NCBI GenBank assembly: GCA_021825225.1
Contig: JAKAIH010000097.1
Coordinates: 1 to 8,336, forward strand
Length of the DNA stretch: 8,336 nt
Reading direction: 5' to 3'
Source of the DNA: Pseudomonadota bacterium
GTDB lineage: Bacteria; Pseudomonadota; Gammaproteobacteria; Burkholderiales; SG8-39
Positions 1-6,640 of this stretch are shown here, piece by piece. The notes beneath the pieces were generated by a model. It worked only from the letters and a program-made list of their open reading frames with translations. It had not been told where the DNA came from and ran no database searches. The position numbers and the translations under genes were made by a program. Position 1 is the first letter of the stretch; each line of letters opens with the position of its first letter.

Positions 1-1359
1 CAAATCGGCGGCGACGGCGAGTCCCGAGGGGCCGGAGCCGACCACGGCGATCTTGCCCAGCGTCCGCTCGAAGCGCGGCGGCGCGGCCTTGGGTGCGCGC
101 GCATTGTCGCCGATGAAGCGCTCGAGGCGCCCGATCGCGACCGGCTCCATTGCAATCTTCTTGTTCCGGCCGACGACGCATTGCGCCTCGCATTGGGATT
201 CCTGCGGGCAGACGCGGCCGCATACCGACGGGAACAGGTTGGATTCGTTGATCACGCCGAGCGCGCCGTCGAGGTCGCGCACCAGCAGGTGGCGAATGAA
301 GCGCGGGATGTCGATCGACACCGGGCAGCCGGCGATGCAGTCGGGCTTGGTGCACTGGATGCAGCGTTCGGCCTCTTCCAGCGCGTCGTGCATGCTGTAG
401 CCGAGGTTCACTTCCTTGAAGTTGCGCGCGCGCTCCTGCGCGTCGCGCTCGGGCATTTTCACCGCGTGCGGCGACAGGTCCTTGTACTTCTTGTAATTGC
501 GCTTGTTCTGTTCGAACAGCGTCTTCTCCACCTGGCAGATGTGCGCGTAATCTTCGCTTGCCTTTGCTTCCTCGCCCTTGAAGCGCCGCTGGCGCAGGAT
601 CAGTTCCTTGAAGTCGACCTGGTGGCCGTCGAAGTCCGGGCCCTCGACGCAGGCAAACTTTACTTCGCCGCCCACGGTCACGCGGCAGGAGCCGCACATG
701 CCGGTGCCGTCGACCATGATCGCATTGAGCGACACCATGGTCTTGACGCCATAGGGACGCGTCGTCTCGACGCAGGCGTTCATCATCGGCAGCGGCCCGA
801 TCGCGATGACGAGGTCCGGCTTGTCGCGTTCGAGCACCTGCTTCAGCGCCGCGGTGACGAAGCCCGGCGTGCCGTAGCTGCCGTCGTCGGTGCAGACGAT
901 CAGCTGATCGCAAAATCCATTGAAGCGGTCTTCCCAGAACACCAGGTCCTTGTTGCGAAAACCGATGATGCCGGTGGTGCGGTTGCCGGCTTCTTTGAAG
1001 GCGCGCAGTTGCGGATACACCGGCGCCACGCCGAGCCCGCCGCCGACCAGCACCACGTGCCCGACCTTGCTCACATGCTGCGGCAGGCCGAGCGGGCCGA
1101 CGAAATCGGCGAAGCTGTCGCCCTCCTTGTAATGATCCCGCATCTCCAGCGTGGTCTTGCCGAGGGACTGGATCACCATGGTGATGGTGCCCTTGTTGCG
1201 GTCGAAATCGGCCACTGTCAGCGGAATGCGTTCGCTGCCTTCGTGCAGGCGCACCATGACGAAATGACCCGGTTGCGCCGAGTTCGCGACGTCCGGAGCC
1301 TGCACCTCCCACAGAAAGGTCGTGTCGGAAAAGACTTCGCGACGAACAATCGTGTACAC
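1..1359 (-). CDS. Nfn-like NfnA-NfnB/GltD fusion oxidoreductase, N-terminal part (partial)
   Basis: This is a cytoplasmic flavin/iron-sulfur oxidoreductase of which 453 residues are visible; the 3' end lies left of the window. Residues 1-255 form a ferredoxin-NADP reductase / PyrK-like module. It has an FAD-binding RIPLT stretch (44-48), a nucleotide-binding GGGLGVAP (106-113) and a [2Fe-2S] cysteine group at C222, C225 and C237 after MVDGTG. After a charged linker (about 256-315), an NfnB/GltD-like module begins. Its two cysteine sets are C333/C336/C341/C345 and C380/C384/C390/C394, followed by the start of the FAD Rossmann fold, GSGPSG (441-446), at the window edge. In Nfn the two halves are separate subunits coupling NADH and reduced ferredoxin to NADP+; SudAB and glutamate synthase beta chains are relatives. 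The start is GTG with AAGG 7 bases upstream, and an in-frame TAA lies two codons before it, so no earlier start is possible. Some fused relatives carry a further C-terminal ferritin-like domain, which cannot be seen here. The family is clear. The physiological reaction is not. Confidence 0.88.
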   Translation of the reverse strand, partial: MYTIVRREVFSDTTFLWEVQAPDVANSAQPGHFVMVRLHEGSERIPLTVADFDRNKGTITMVIQSLGKTTLEMRDHYKEGDSFADFVGPLGLPQHVSKVGHVVLVGGGLGVAPVYPQLRAFKEAGNRTTGIIGFRNKDLVFWEDRFNGFCDQLIVCTDDGSYGTPGFVTAALKQVLERDKPDLVIAIGPLPMMNACVETTRPYGVKTMVSLNAIMVDGTGMCGSCRVTVGGEVKFACVEGPDFDGHQVDFKELILRQRRFKGEEAKASEDYAHICQVEKTLFEQNKRNYKKYKDLSPHAVKMPERDAQERARNFKEVNLGYSMHDALEEAERCIQCTKPDCIAGCPVSIDIPRFIRHLLVRDLDGALGVINESNLFPSVCGRVCPQESQCEAQCVVGRNKKIAMEPVAIGRLERFIGDNARAPKAAPPRFERTLGKIAVVGSGPSGLAVAADL

Positions 1360-1548
1360 GGATTAGCCTTGTGGCCCTGTTCAAAGGGTTGGTCGGGCGA
1401 AGGAGGGTCGCTTCTAGCGGATGATCAGTGCGACGGCGCCGGTCGAACGCCGCAGTTCGGCGCGATCCCGCCGCGGCCGCAACAGCCGCGTGCGCCGCTG
1501 CCTAGAATCAACCTGGATAACGCTGCGTCCTCCAGCAACGATATGCGA

Positions 1549-1589
1549 AGCATAATCGCGACAGTCGCCGACGCATTGACGTAGATCAA
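1549..1589 (-). promoter_or_regulatory. FNR/Anr-type promoter of the Nfn-like gene
   Basis: Read on the minus strand, TTGATCTACGTCAA (1589 down to 1576) matches the FNR/Anr/Dnr consensus TTGAT-N4-ATCAA at 9 of 10 defined bases. After exactly 21 bases comes TATGCT (1554 down to 1549), which keeps the key -10 bases T, A, T and the final T. This is close to the geometry of class II FNR-activated promoters, with the box near -41.5. The predicted transcript start is near 1542, giving a leader of about 180 bases before the GTG at 1359. No convincing -35 element is needed or seen. The only gene downstream on this strand is the Nfn-like oxidoreductase, so induction under low oxygen is inferred. Confidence 0.68.
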
Positions 1590-1609
1590 ACGGCAGATCG
1601 AACGACAAC

Positions 1610-1644
1610 GCGCGGCGTTCGCGCACTTTGCGGGAACGCCGCGC
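1610..1644 (-). terminator. Strong hairpin after the malic enzyme gene
   Basis: GCGCGGCGTTC (1610-1620) is perfectly complementary to GAACGCCGCGC (1634-1644). Inside this 11-bp stem, CGCA (1622-1625) pairs with TGCG (1629-1632), leaving a CTT loop and a single G-G mismatch between the two stems. It begins 11 bases past the malic enzyme stop codon on the minus strand, where a terminator is expected. No clear U run follows on that strand (GTTGTCGTT), so it may be a weak or Rho-assisted terminator, or an mRNA 3'-end stabiliser. It also separates the malic enzyme from the FNR box of the next gene. Confidence 0.5.
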
Positions 1645-1655
1645 AATGCGCGCTT

Positions 1656-3296
1656 CTAGTAGTGCGGATCGAACATCTGCGCGCGCACGTCGGCGAGCAC
1701 GTCTGCCGGTTTGGGTTTGCCGGCGAGCCCGCACCTGTACGCGGTTTCGGCGACGGCCGCAGCGATATGCGCGGACACTTCGCGGATACGCGGCAGCGCA
1801 GGGTAGAGGCTGCCCTGCGCGAGATCGGATTCGGTCACCAACTGCGCCAGCGTTTGCGCCGCGCCCATGAACATCTCGTCGGTGATTCTGCGCGTGCGGC
1901 TCGCGATTGCGCCCAGGCCGACGCCGGGAAAGATGTAGGAGTTGTTGCCTTGCCGCGGCACATAGGTCCTGCCCTCGAATTTCACCGGGTCGAACGGGCT
2001 GCCGCAGGCGAACAGCGCCCGTCCCTTGGTCCAGCGGTAGGCTTCCTCGGCGTTGCACTCGGCCTTCGAAGTGGGATTGGAAAGCGCGAATACGATCGGC
2101 CGCTCGTTGATGCGCGCCATTTCCTCGAGCACCTCCTGCGTGAAGGTGCCGCCCACTGCGGCGACGCCGACGATGGCGGTCGGTTTGAGCGTCTTGATGG
2201 CGCTGAGAAAGTCGCCCACCGGCGCATGATCGTGCGCATACGGCAGCTTGTGCTCGGCCAGATCAGTGCGGCTTTTGACCACCAGGCCGCGCGAATCGAC
2301 CGCCCAGCAGCGCTGCCGCGCGGCCGCTTCGGGCAGGCCGTGCGCCATCATCGCCGACACCACGAGATCGCAGATGCCGGTGGCCGCCTCGCCGGCGCCG
2401 AGGAACAGCAGCTTTTGTTCGGTGAACTTGCCGCCGGTGATACGCAGCGCCGAGAGTATGCCCGCGAGCGCGACTGCGGCCGTCCCCTGGATGTCGTCGT
2501 TGAAGGTGCAGATGCGGTCGCGGTACTTCTTCAGCAGGCGGAACGCATTATGGTTGGCGAAGTCCTCGAACTGGATGGTTACGCCCGGGAATACCTCGCA
2601 TGCCGCGCTGATGAATTCGTCGAGCAGGCTGTCGTAGGCCGCGCCGGTGAGGCGCCGCTGGCGCAGGCCGACATAAAACGGGTCTTCGAGCATCGCCGTG
2701 TTATTGCAGCCGACATCGATGGTGACCGGCAGGCACAGCTGCGGATGCACGCCGGCGCACGCGGTATAGAGCGACAGCTTGCCCACCGGAATTCCCATGC
2801 CGTTGGCACCCAGATCCCCGAGGCCGAGAATGCGTTCGCCATCGGTAACGACGATGATGCCGGCCTGGTAGGGCCAGTTGCGCAGCAATTGCGCGATGCG
2901 TCCGCGGTCGTTGGCGCCGATGAACAGCCCGCGCGGCCGCTGAAAGATGTGGCCGAATTTCTGGCATGCCAATCCGACCGTCGGGGTGTAGACCAGCGGT
3001 TGCATCTCGTCGATGTTGTCGCACAGCACGCGAAAGTAGAGGGACTCGTTGCGATCGTGCAGCGCATTGAGCGCGACGAATTTCTCCAGCGGGTCCGTCA
3101 GGGCGCGCAGGCGCGTGAGCACGCGTACCGCCTGCTCTTCCTGGTTGTGCACATGTGGCGGGAGAAATCCGCGCAGGTTGTATTTGTCGCGCTCAGCTTC
3201 GGTGAAGCCGGTGCCGCGGTTGAGTGCCGGGTCGCGCAGCAGCGCGAGTCCGGACGGCGTTGCGTCTTTGCCGCAGGTGTTGGTCTTTTCGTACAT
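1656..3296 (-). CDS. maeA: Malic enzyme (oxaloacetate-decarboxylating malate dehydrogenase)
   Basis: This cytoplasmic enzyme oxidatively decarboxylates malate to pyruvate and CO2 while reducing NAD(P)+. At 546 residues it is complete and of the single-domain type, without the phosphotransacetylase tail of MaeB proteins. Visible landmarks are the catalytic tyrosine in YTPTVG (Y103), the signature TDGERILGLGDLG (151-163), the catalytic lysine K173, metal ligands E244/D245 and D268 in FNDDIQGT, the dinucleotide-binding GAGEAATG (300-307), and SNPTSKAEC (406-414). The ATG is preceded by AGGAG with a 9-base spacer. Most enzymes of this shape are labelled NAD-dependent. Here, however, S335 (after D334) and K350 fall where, by my recalled alignment, NADP-specific malic enzymes carry Ser346 and Lys362, so NADP preference is possible. 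The gene is divergent from frdA and shares the 3297-3703 control region with it. It lies upstream of the Nfn-like gene on the same strand but is separated from it by a hairpin and a promoter. Family is certain, cofactor is not. Confidence 0.95.
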   Translation of the reverse strand: MYEKTNTCGKDATPSGLALLRDPALNRGTGFTEAERDKYNLRGFLPPHVHNQEEQAVRVLTRLRALTDPLEKFVALNALHDRNESLYFRVLCDNIDEMQPLVYTPTVGLACQKFGHIFQRPRGLFIGANDRGRIAQLLRNWPYQAGIIVVTDGERILGLGDLGANGMGIPVGKLSLYTACAGVHPQLCLPVTIDVGCNNTAMLEDPFYVGLRQRRLTGAAYDSLLDEFISAACEVFPGVTIQFEDFANHNAFRLLKKYRDRICTFNDDIQGTAAVALAGILSALRITGGKFTEQKLLFLGAGEAATGICDLVVSAMMAHGLPEAAARQRCWAVDSRGLVVKSRTDLAEHKLPYAHDHAPVGDFLSAIKTLKPTAIVGVAAVGGTFTQEVLEEMARINERPIVFALSNPTSKAECNAEEAYRWTKGRALFACGSPFDPVKFEGRTYVPRQGNNSYIFPGVGLGAIASRTRRITDEMFMGAAQTLAQLVTESDLAQGSLYPALPRIREVSAHIAAAVAETAYRCGLAGKPKPADVLADVRAQMFDPHY

Positions 3297-3434
3297 GGTA
3301 AGTTGCTCCTGTGTCCTGACTTGTCGTTATTGATATTGCCGCGGCTTGCTCCGGCCGCGCCCCGTCGCTGTTGGATGAAGCGGCGCGCGACGGCACGCCA
3401 GCCGCTAATGCTGTGCGAACTTTCAGCCCCGCGT

Positions 3435-3476
3435 TTGATTTGGATCAACAAAGCAAGAAGTCGCGGGCGTTAAGTT
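3435..3476 (+). promoter_or_regulatory. FNR box and putative class II promoter of frdABCD
   Basis: TTGATTTGGATCAA (3435-3448) is a perfect match to the FNR consensus TTGAT-N4-ATCAA. On the plus strand, 22 bases further, TAAGTT (3471-3476) keeps the most important -10 bases (first T, second A, last T). This spacing is the one expected for FNR bound at about -41.5. Predicted transcription would start near 3483, giving an frdA leader of about 220 bases. In the other direction, toward the malic enzyme, only a weak CATTAG (3410 down to 3405) at 24 bases is seen, so control of that gene is less certain. The box is symmetric and could serve both. Confidence 0.72.
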
Positions 3477-3514
3477 AGAGACCATTTCGGAATCGTCGAA
3501 ATGGCCCGCGACTT
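3458..3514 (+). repeat. Long two-part inverted repeat in the frd leader/promoter
   Basis: AAGTCGCGGGC (3458-3468) is perfectly complementary to GCCCGCGACTT (3504-3514). Nested inside, CCATTTCG (3482-3489) pairs with CGAAATGG (3497-3504) around a 7-base loop. The two stems compete only for G3504, so they can stack into one long structure with a 13-14 base bulge on the left side. No T run follows, so it is not a standard terminator. It starts 10 bases after the FNR box and overlaps the proposed -10, so it could act as DNA (a second operator) or partly as RNA (the inner stem lies at the predicted 5' end). The function is unknown. Confidence 0.6.
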
Positions 3515-3522
3515 GGTGGAGT

Positions 3523-3544
3523 ATGAGGGAATGTGTTTCCTCAT
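3523..3544 (+). repeat. Small leader hairpin upstream of frdA
   Basis: ATGAGGGAA (3523-3531) pairs with TTTCCTCAT (3536-3544) through nine pairs, one of them G-U, around a TGTG loop. It would lie in the frd 5' leader if transcription starts near 3483. It is not followed by a U tract. It is a plausible mRNA structure of unknown role. Confidence 0.4.
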
Positions 3545-3690
3545 CCTGTAACCAGCTCTTGAAATCCGTTGCGGGAGGATGTTTGCAGCGGGCGGATGGT
3601 GTGCCGGATCTTTTGAACAAGCGACCAAGACAGCTGCTGGCGGAGGCGCCGATCCGGAATTCGAGTTAGAATCTCATTAGTTTCACCGAT

Positions 3691-3696
3691 GGGGAG
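3691..3696 (+). promoter_or_regulatory. Ribosome-binding site fixing the GTG start of frdA
   Basis: GGGGAG sits 7 bases before GTG at 3704. An in-frame TAA at 3698-3700 lies between the site and the start, so translation cannot begin further upstream. This makes GTG the start despite its rarity compared with ATG. Confidence 0.85.
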
Positions 3697-3703
3697 ATAA
3701 GCA

Positions 3704-5500
3704 GTGGAAGTATACAAGGCAGACGTAGCGATCATAGGCGCCGGTGGGGGAGGATTACGGGCCGCGATCGCGGTTGCGGAAGCGGATCCCACGCTGAAAA
3801 TCGCGCTGATTTCGAAGGTCTACCCGATGCGCAGCCACACCGTGGCCGCAGAAGGCGGAGCCGCCGCAGTGACGCGGCCCGACGATACGCTGGACCACCA
3901 TTTCAACGATACGGTAGGCGGCGGCGACTGGCTGTGCGAGCAGGACGTGGTCGAGTACTTTGTCGCCCATGCCCACGAAGAAATGGTGCAGATGGAGCAC
4001 TGGGGCTGCCCGTGGAGCCGCAAGGAAGACGGCCATGCCAACGTGCGCGCTTTCGGCGGCATGAAGATCGAGCGCACCTGGTTTGCCGCAGACAAGACCG
4101 GCTTCCACATGCTGCACACGCTGTTCCAGACCTCGATCAAGTACCCTTCGATCAAGCGCTTCGACGAACATTTCTGCGTCGACCTCGTGGTCGAGGATGG
4201 CCGGGTTCAGGGCGCGGTCGTAATCGAGATCGCGACGGGCGAATTCCGGCTGATCCAGGCGAAGTCGGTAATCATCGCCACGGGTGGCGCCGGCCGCGTG
4301 TTCCGCGAGAACACCAACGGCGGCATTGTCACCGGCGACGGCATGGCCCTTGCGTATCGTCATGGTGTGCCGCTGCGCGACATGGAGTTCGTGCAGTATC
4401 ACCCGACCTGCATGCCGCGCACTGGCCTCCTGTTCACCGAGGCCTGCCGCGGCGAAGGCGGCCTGCTGCTGAACAAGGACGGTTATCGCTACCTGCAGGA
4501 CTACGGTCTCGGACCGCCCGAAGACAAGCCGCGTAACAAGTTCATGGAACTGGGGCCGCGCGATCGCCTGAGCCAGGCGTTCTGGCACGAGCAGCAGAAA
4601 GGGCGGACCATCGAGGGCAAGTTCGGTTCAGTGGTGAATCTGGACCTGCGCCACCTTGGCGAGGCCTACCTGCGCGAGCGCCTGCCGCAGATCTACGAAC
4701 TGGCGGAAGAATTCATGGGCATCGATCCGGCGCACGAGTGCATCCCGGTCCTGCCTGGCGTGCACTACACCATGGGCGGGATACTGGCCGACGGCAAGAC
4801 CGCCTCCGGGCTGCCGGGGCTGTATTCGGTCGGCGAGTGTTCCAGTGTCGGCATCCACGGCGCCAATCGCCTGGGCTCGAACTCGTTGACGGAACTGATT
4901 GTGTTCGGCAAGGTCGCGGGCGACGAGGCTGCGAAGTTCGCGAAGGCGACGAGCATCAGCAATCCGGGCGCCATCGAAAAGCAGGCCGATGCGATACAGG
5001 CGCGCGCGCTCGGCATCGTCAACAAAGCCGACGGCACCGAGCGCATCGCGGTGCTGCGTACCGAGATGGCGAAGAGCATGGAAAGCGGCTGCGGCATCTA
5101 CCGCATGGGCACGACCATGCAGGATACCTGCAACAAGATCGACGAACTCAGGCAACGCTACAAGAAGCTGAGGGTCGACGACAAATCGAAGGTCTACAAC
5201 ACCGACTGGCTGCTCGCGATCGAACTCGGCTACCTGCTCGATGTGGCGCAGACGATGGTCTACTCGGCGATCAACCGCAAGGAGTCGCGCGGTTCGCACC
5301 AGCGACTGGATGGCTTCGAGCAGCGCGATGACGCCAACTTCCTCAAACACTCGCTCGCCTACTACAACGGAGACGGCGCGCCGCGCATCGAGTACGGCGA
5401 GGTCAAGATCACGAAGTCGAAGCCGGGTACGCGCGCCTACGGCGCCGCTGGCGTGAAAGCCGACGAAGACCGCAAAAAACAGGGAGCAGCCAATGGCTGA
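3704..5500 (+). CDS. frdA: Fumarate reductase flavoprotein subunit A
   Basis: This is the catalytic subunit of quinol:fumarate reductase. It carries covalent FAD and reduces fumarate to succinate on the cytoplasmic face of the inner membrane. It is 598 residues long, against about 602 in E. coli, and near-collinear with it. The Rossmann motif GAGGGG is at 12-17. The FAD-linking histidine is H45 in PMRSHTVAAEGG. Substrate and catalytic residues recognisable by position are H233 in QYHPT, E246, R286 in GPRD, H354 in HYTMGG and R389 in GANRLGSNS. The C-terminal RKESRGSHQR (525-534) is also typical. The sequence resembles FrdA more than SdhA, mainly by the VYPMRSHTVAAEGG and GCPWSRKEDG regions. 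The last 8 bases overlap frdB, so the two are translationally coupled. Direction in the cell is inferred from the family and from the FNR box upstream; such enzymes can also oxidise succinate. Confidence 0.97.
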   Translation: MEVYKADVAIIGAGGGGLRAAIAVAEADPTLKIALISKVYPMRSHTVAAEGGAAAVTRPDDTLDHHFNDTVGGGDWLCEQDVVEYFVAHAHEEMVQMEHWGCPWSRKEDGHANVRAFGGMKIERTWFAADKTGFHMLHTLFQTSIKYPSIKRFDEHFCVDLVVEDGRVQGAVVIEIATGEFRLIQAKSVIIATGGAGRVFRENTNGGIVTGDGMALAYRHGVPLRDMEFVQYHPTCMPRTGLLFTEACRGEGGLLLNKDGYRYLQDYGLGPPEDKPRNKFMELGPRDRLSQAFWHEQQKGRTIEGKFGSVVNLDLRHLGEAYLRERLPQIYELAEEFMGIDPAHECIPVLPGVHYTMGGILADGKTASGLPGLYSVGECSSVGIHGANRLGSNSLTELIVFGKVAGDEAAKFAKATSISNPGAIEKQADAIQARALGIVNKADGTERIAVLRTEMAKSMESGCGIYRMGTTMQDTCNKIDELRQRYKKLRVDDKSKVYNTDWLLAIELGYLLDVAQTMVYSAINRKESRGSHQRLDGFEQRDDANFLKHSLAYYNGDGAPRIEYGEVKITKSKPGTRAYGAAGVKADEDRKKQGAANG

Positions 5501-6248
5501 TACCGAGAAAATAATCGAAATCGAAGTCCTGCGCTATCGCCCGGAGCAGGACAAGGAGCCCGTTTGGCAAACCTACAAGGTGCCGTTCACCGACGACATG
5601 TCGGTGCTGCAGGGCGTGCAGTACATCAAGGACTACCTCGACGAAACGGTGAGTTTCCGCTGGTCGTGCCGGATGGCGATCTGCGGCAGCTGCGGCATGA
5701 TGATCGACGACAAACCGAAGCTTTCGTGCAAGACCTTCCTGCGCGATTACTATCCGGGGAAATTGCGTGTCGAGGCGCTGAAACACCTGCCGATCGAGCG
5801 CGACCTGATCGTCGACGCCACCGACTTCATGAAGAAGCTCGAGAGCATCAAGCCCTACATCATTCCGAAGGAGGAGCGTACGCTGGCGCAGGGCGAGTAC
5901 CTGCAGACGCCGCAGCAGCGCGACATGTACGAGCAGTTCAGTTCGTGCATCAACTGCATGCTGTGCTACGCCGCCTGCCCGCAGTACGGGCTCAATCCGA
6001 AGTTCACCGGTCCCGGCATACTCGCCCTGATGCACCGCTATAACGCCGATTCGCGCGATGGCGGGCAGGCCGAGCGCAACGAGCTGGGCTACGCGGACGA
6101 AGGCTACTGGGGCTGTACCGCGGTCGGCTACTGCTCCGAGGTTTGTCCCAAGGGCGTGGATCCGGCCAATGCAATCAACCAGAACAAGATGAACAGTGCG
6201 ATCAATTATTTCACCCGGTTCATCACGCCAGGGGGAGCAGACAAATGA
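5493..6248 (+). CDS. frdB: Fumarate reductase iron-sulfur subunit B
   Basis: This subunit carries electrons from quinol in the FrdCD anchor to the FAD of FrdA through three clusters. It is 251 residues long. The N-terminal plant-type ferredoxin domain binds [2Fe-2S] through C59, C64, C67 and C79. The C-terminal bacterial-ferredoxin domain has SCINCMLCYAACP, giving [4Fe-4S] ligands C152, C155, C158 and C218, and [3Fe-4S] ligands C162, C208 and C214. All eleven expected cysteines are present, offset by three from E. coli FrdB. GGGAG lies about 8 bases before the ATG, inside the end of frdA. Its stop codon overlaps the frdC start by four bases (ATGA). Confidence 0.97.
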   Translation: MADTEKIIEIEVLRYRPEQDKEPVWQTYKVPFTDDMSVLQGVQYIKDYLDETVSFRWSCRMAICGSCGMMIDDKPKLSCKTFLRDYYPGKLRVEALKHLPIERDLIVDATDFMKKLESIKPYIIPKEERTLAQGEYLQTPQQRDMYEQFSSCINCMLCYAACPQYGLNPKFTGPGILALMHRYNADSRDGGQAERNELGYADEGYWGCTAVGYCSEVCPKGVDPANAINQNKMNSAINYFTRFITPGGADK

Positions 6249-6640
6249 GTAATCGTCGACCCTACGTCCGTTCCATGGATGGTTGGTGGAAACGCGATGC
6301 CTATTTCGTAAGCTACATGGCGCGCGAAGTCACGTCCGTGTTCGTCGCCGCCTATGCGGTCGTGCTGCTCGCCGGGCTGGTGCGGCTGGGCCAGGGCGAG
6401 GCGGCGTTCAACGGCTGGCTGCAGTACCTGACCACGCCGTGGATGAAGGTGTTCCACCTGATCGTGCTGGCGGTGTTCTGCTACCACACCTGGAGCTGGT
6501 TCAAGATCATGCCCAAGACCATGCCGATCATGTTCGTCGGCGGCAAACGGGTGCAGCCGGGGACGATCACCGGCACCGGCCTCGCGGCCGCGGTGGTCGC
6601 GTGTCTGGCAGTGCTGTTCATCGTCGGGGGGGTAAGCTGA
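6245..6640 (+). CDS. frdC: Fumarate reductase membrane anchor subunit C
   Basis: This is one of two small inner-membrane anchors that hold FrdAB and form the quinol site. It is 131 residues long, the same as E. coli FrdC. The start RRPYVRSMDGWW resembles the family N terminus. Three hydrophobic segments lie at about 28-47, 66-88 and 109-129. E28 in the sequence MAREV matches E. coli Glu29, known to matter for menaquinol binding. H81 in YHTWSWF matches His82, and W85 matches Trp86. It overlaps frdB by 4 bases and frdD by 1 base, so the four genes are almost certainly one transcript. Confidence 0.93.
   Translation: MSNRRPYVRSMDGWWKRDAYFVSYMAREVTSVFVAAYAVVLLAGLVRLGQGEAAFNGWLQYLTTPWMKVFHLIVLAVFCYHTWSWFKIMPKTMPIMFVGGKRVQPGTITGTGLAAAVVACLAVLFIVGGVS

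Larger units (their letters stand above)
3297..3703. other. Divergent maeA-frdA intergenic control region
   Basis: This 407-base stretch between two divergent genes holds no credible protein gene. It contains the malic enzyme ribosome-binding site (AGGAG on the minus strand, 3306-3310), a perfect FNR box (3435-3448), a large two-part hairpin (3458-3514), a second hairpin (3523-3544) and the frdA ribosome-binding site (3691-3696). I found no good sigma-70 -35/-10 pair for the malic enzyme. Near frdA, TAGAAT (3667-3672) resembles a -10 but lacks a -35 at the right distance. The stretch 3545-3660 shows nothing I can name. Confidence 0.75.

Noticed and set aside
1351..1360. Palindrome CGTGTACACG covering the GTG start of the Nfn-like gene
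   Set aside because: It is only 10 bases long and most of it encodes the conserved first residues of the protein, so coincidence is likely.
1425..1554. A small 42-codon frame on the minus strand in the leader of the Nfn-like gene, starting ATGCTTCGC
   Set aside because: Its ATG overlaps the proposed -10 element, so the predicted transcript would not contain it. It also has no clear ribosome-binding site.
181..1584. A 467-codon open frame on the plus strand opposite the Nfn-like gene
   Set aside because: The opposite strand encodes a protein with clear flavin and iron-sulfur motifs. The plus-strand product is low-complexity and matches nothing I recognise.
1662..3473. A 603-codon open frame on the plus strand opposite the malic enzyme
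   Set aside because: It is antisense to a certain malic enzyme gene. GC-rich codon bias keeps the mirror frame open, and its product is rich in R, A, H and V with no recognisable domain.
3613..3672. TTGAAC (3613-3618) and TAGAAT (3667-3672) as a sigma-70 promoter for frdA
   Set aside because: The elements are separated by 48 bases, far beyond the usual 16-18, and neither has a proper partner.
3755..5350. Long minus-strand open frames opposite frdA (3755-4588 and 4628-5350)
   Set aside because: Both mirror frdA codons and show no domain, ribosome-binding site or plausible promoter.
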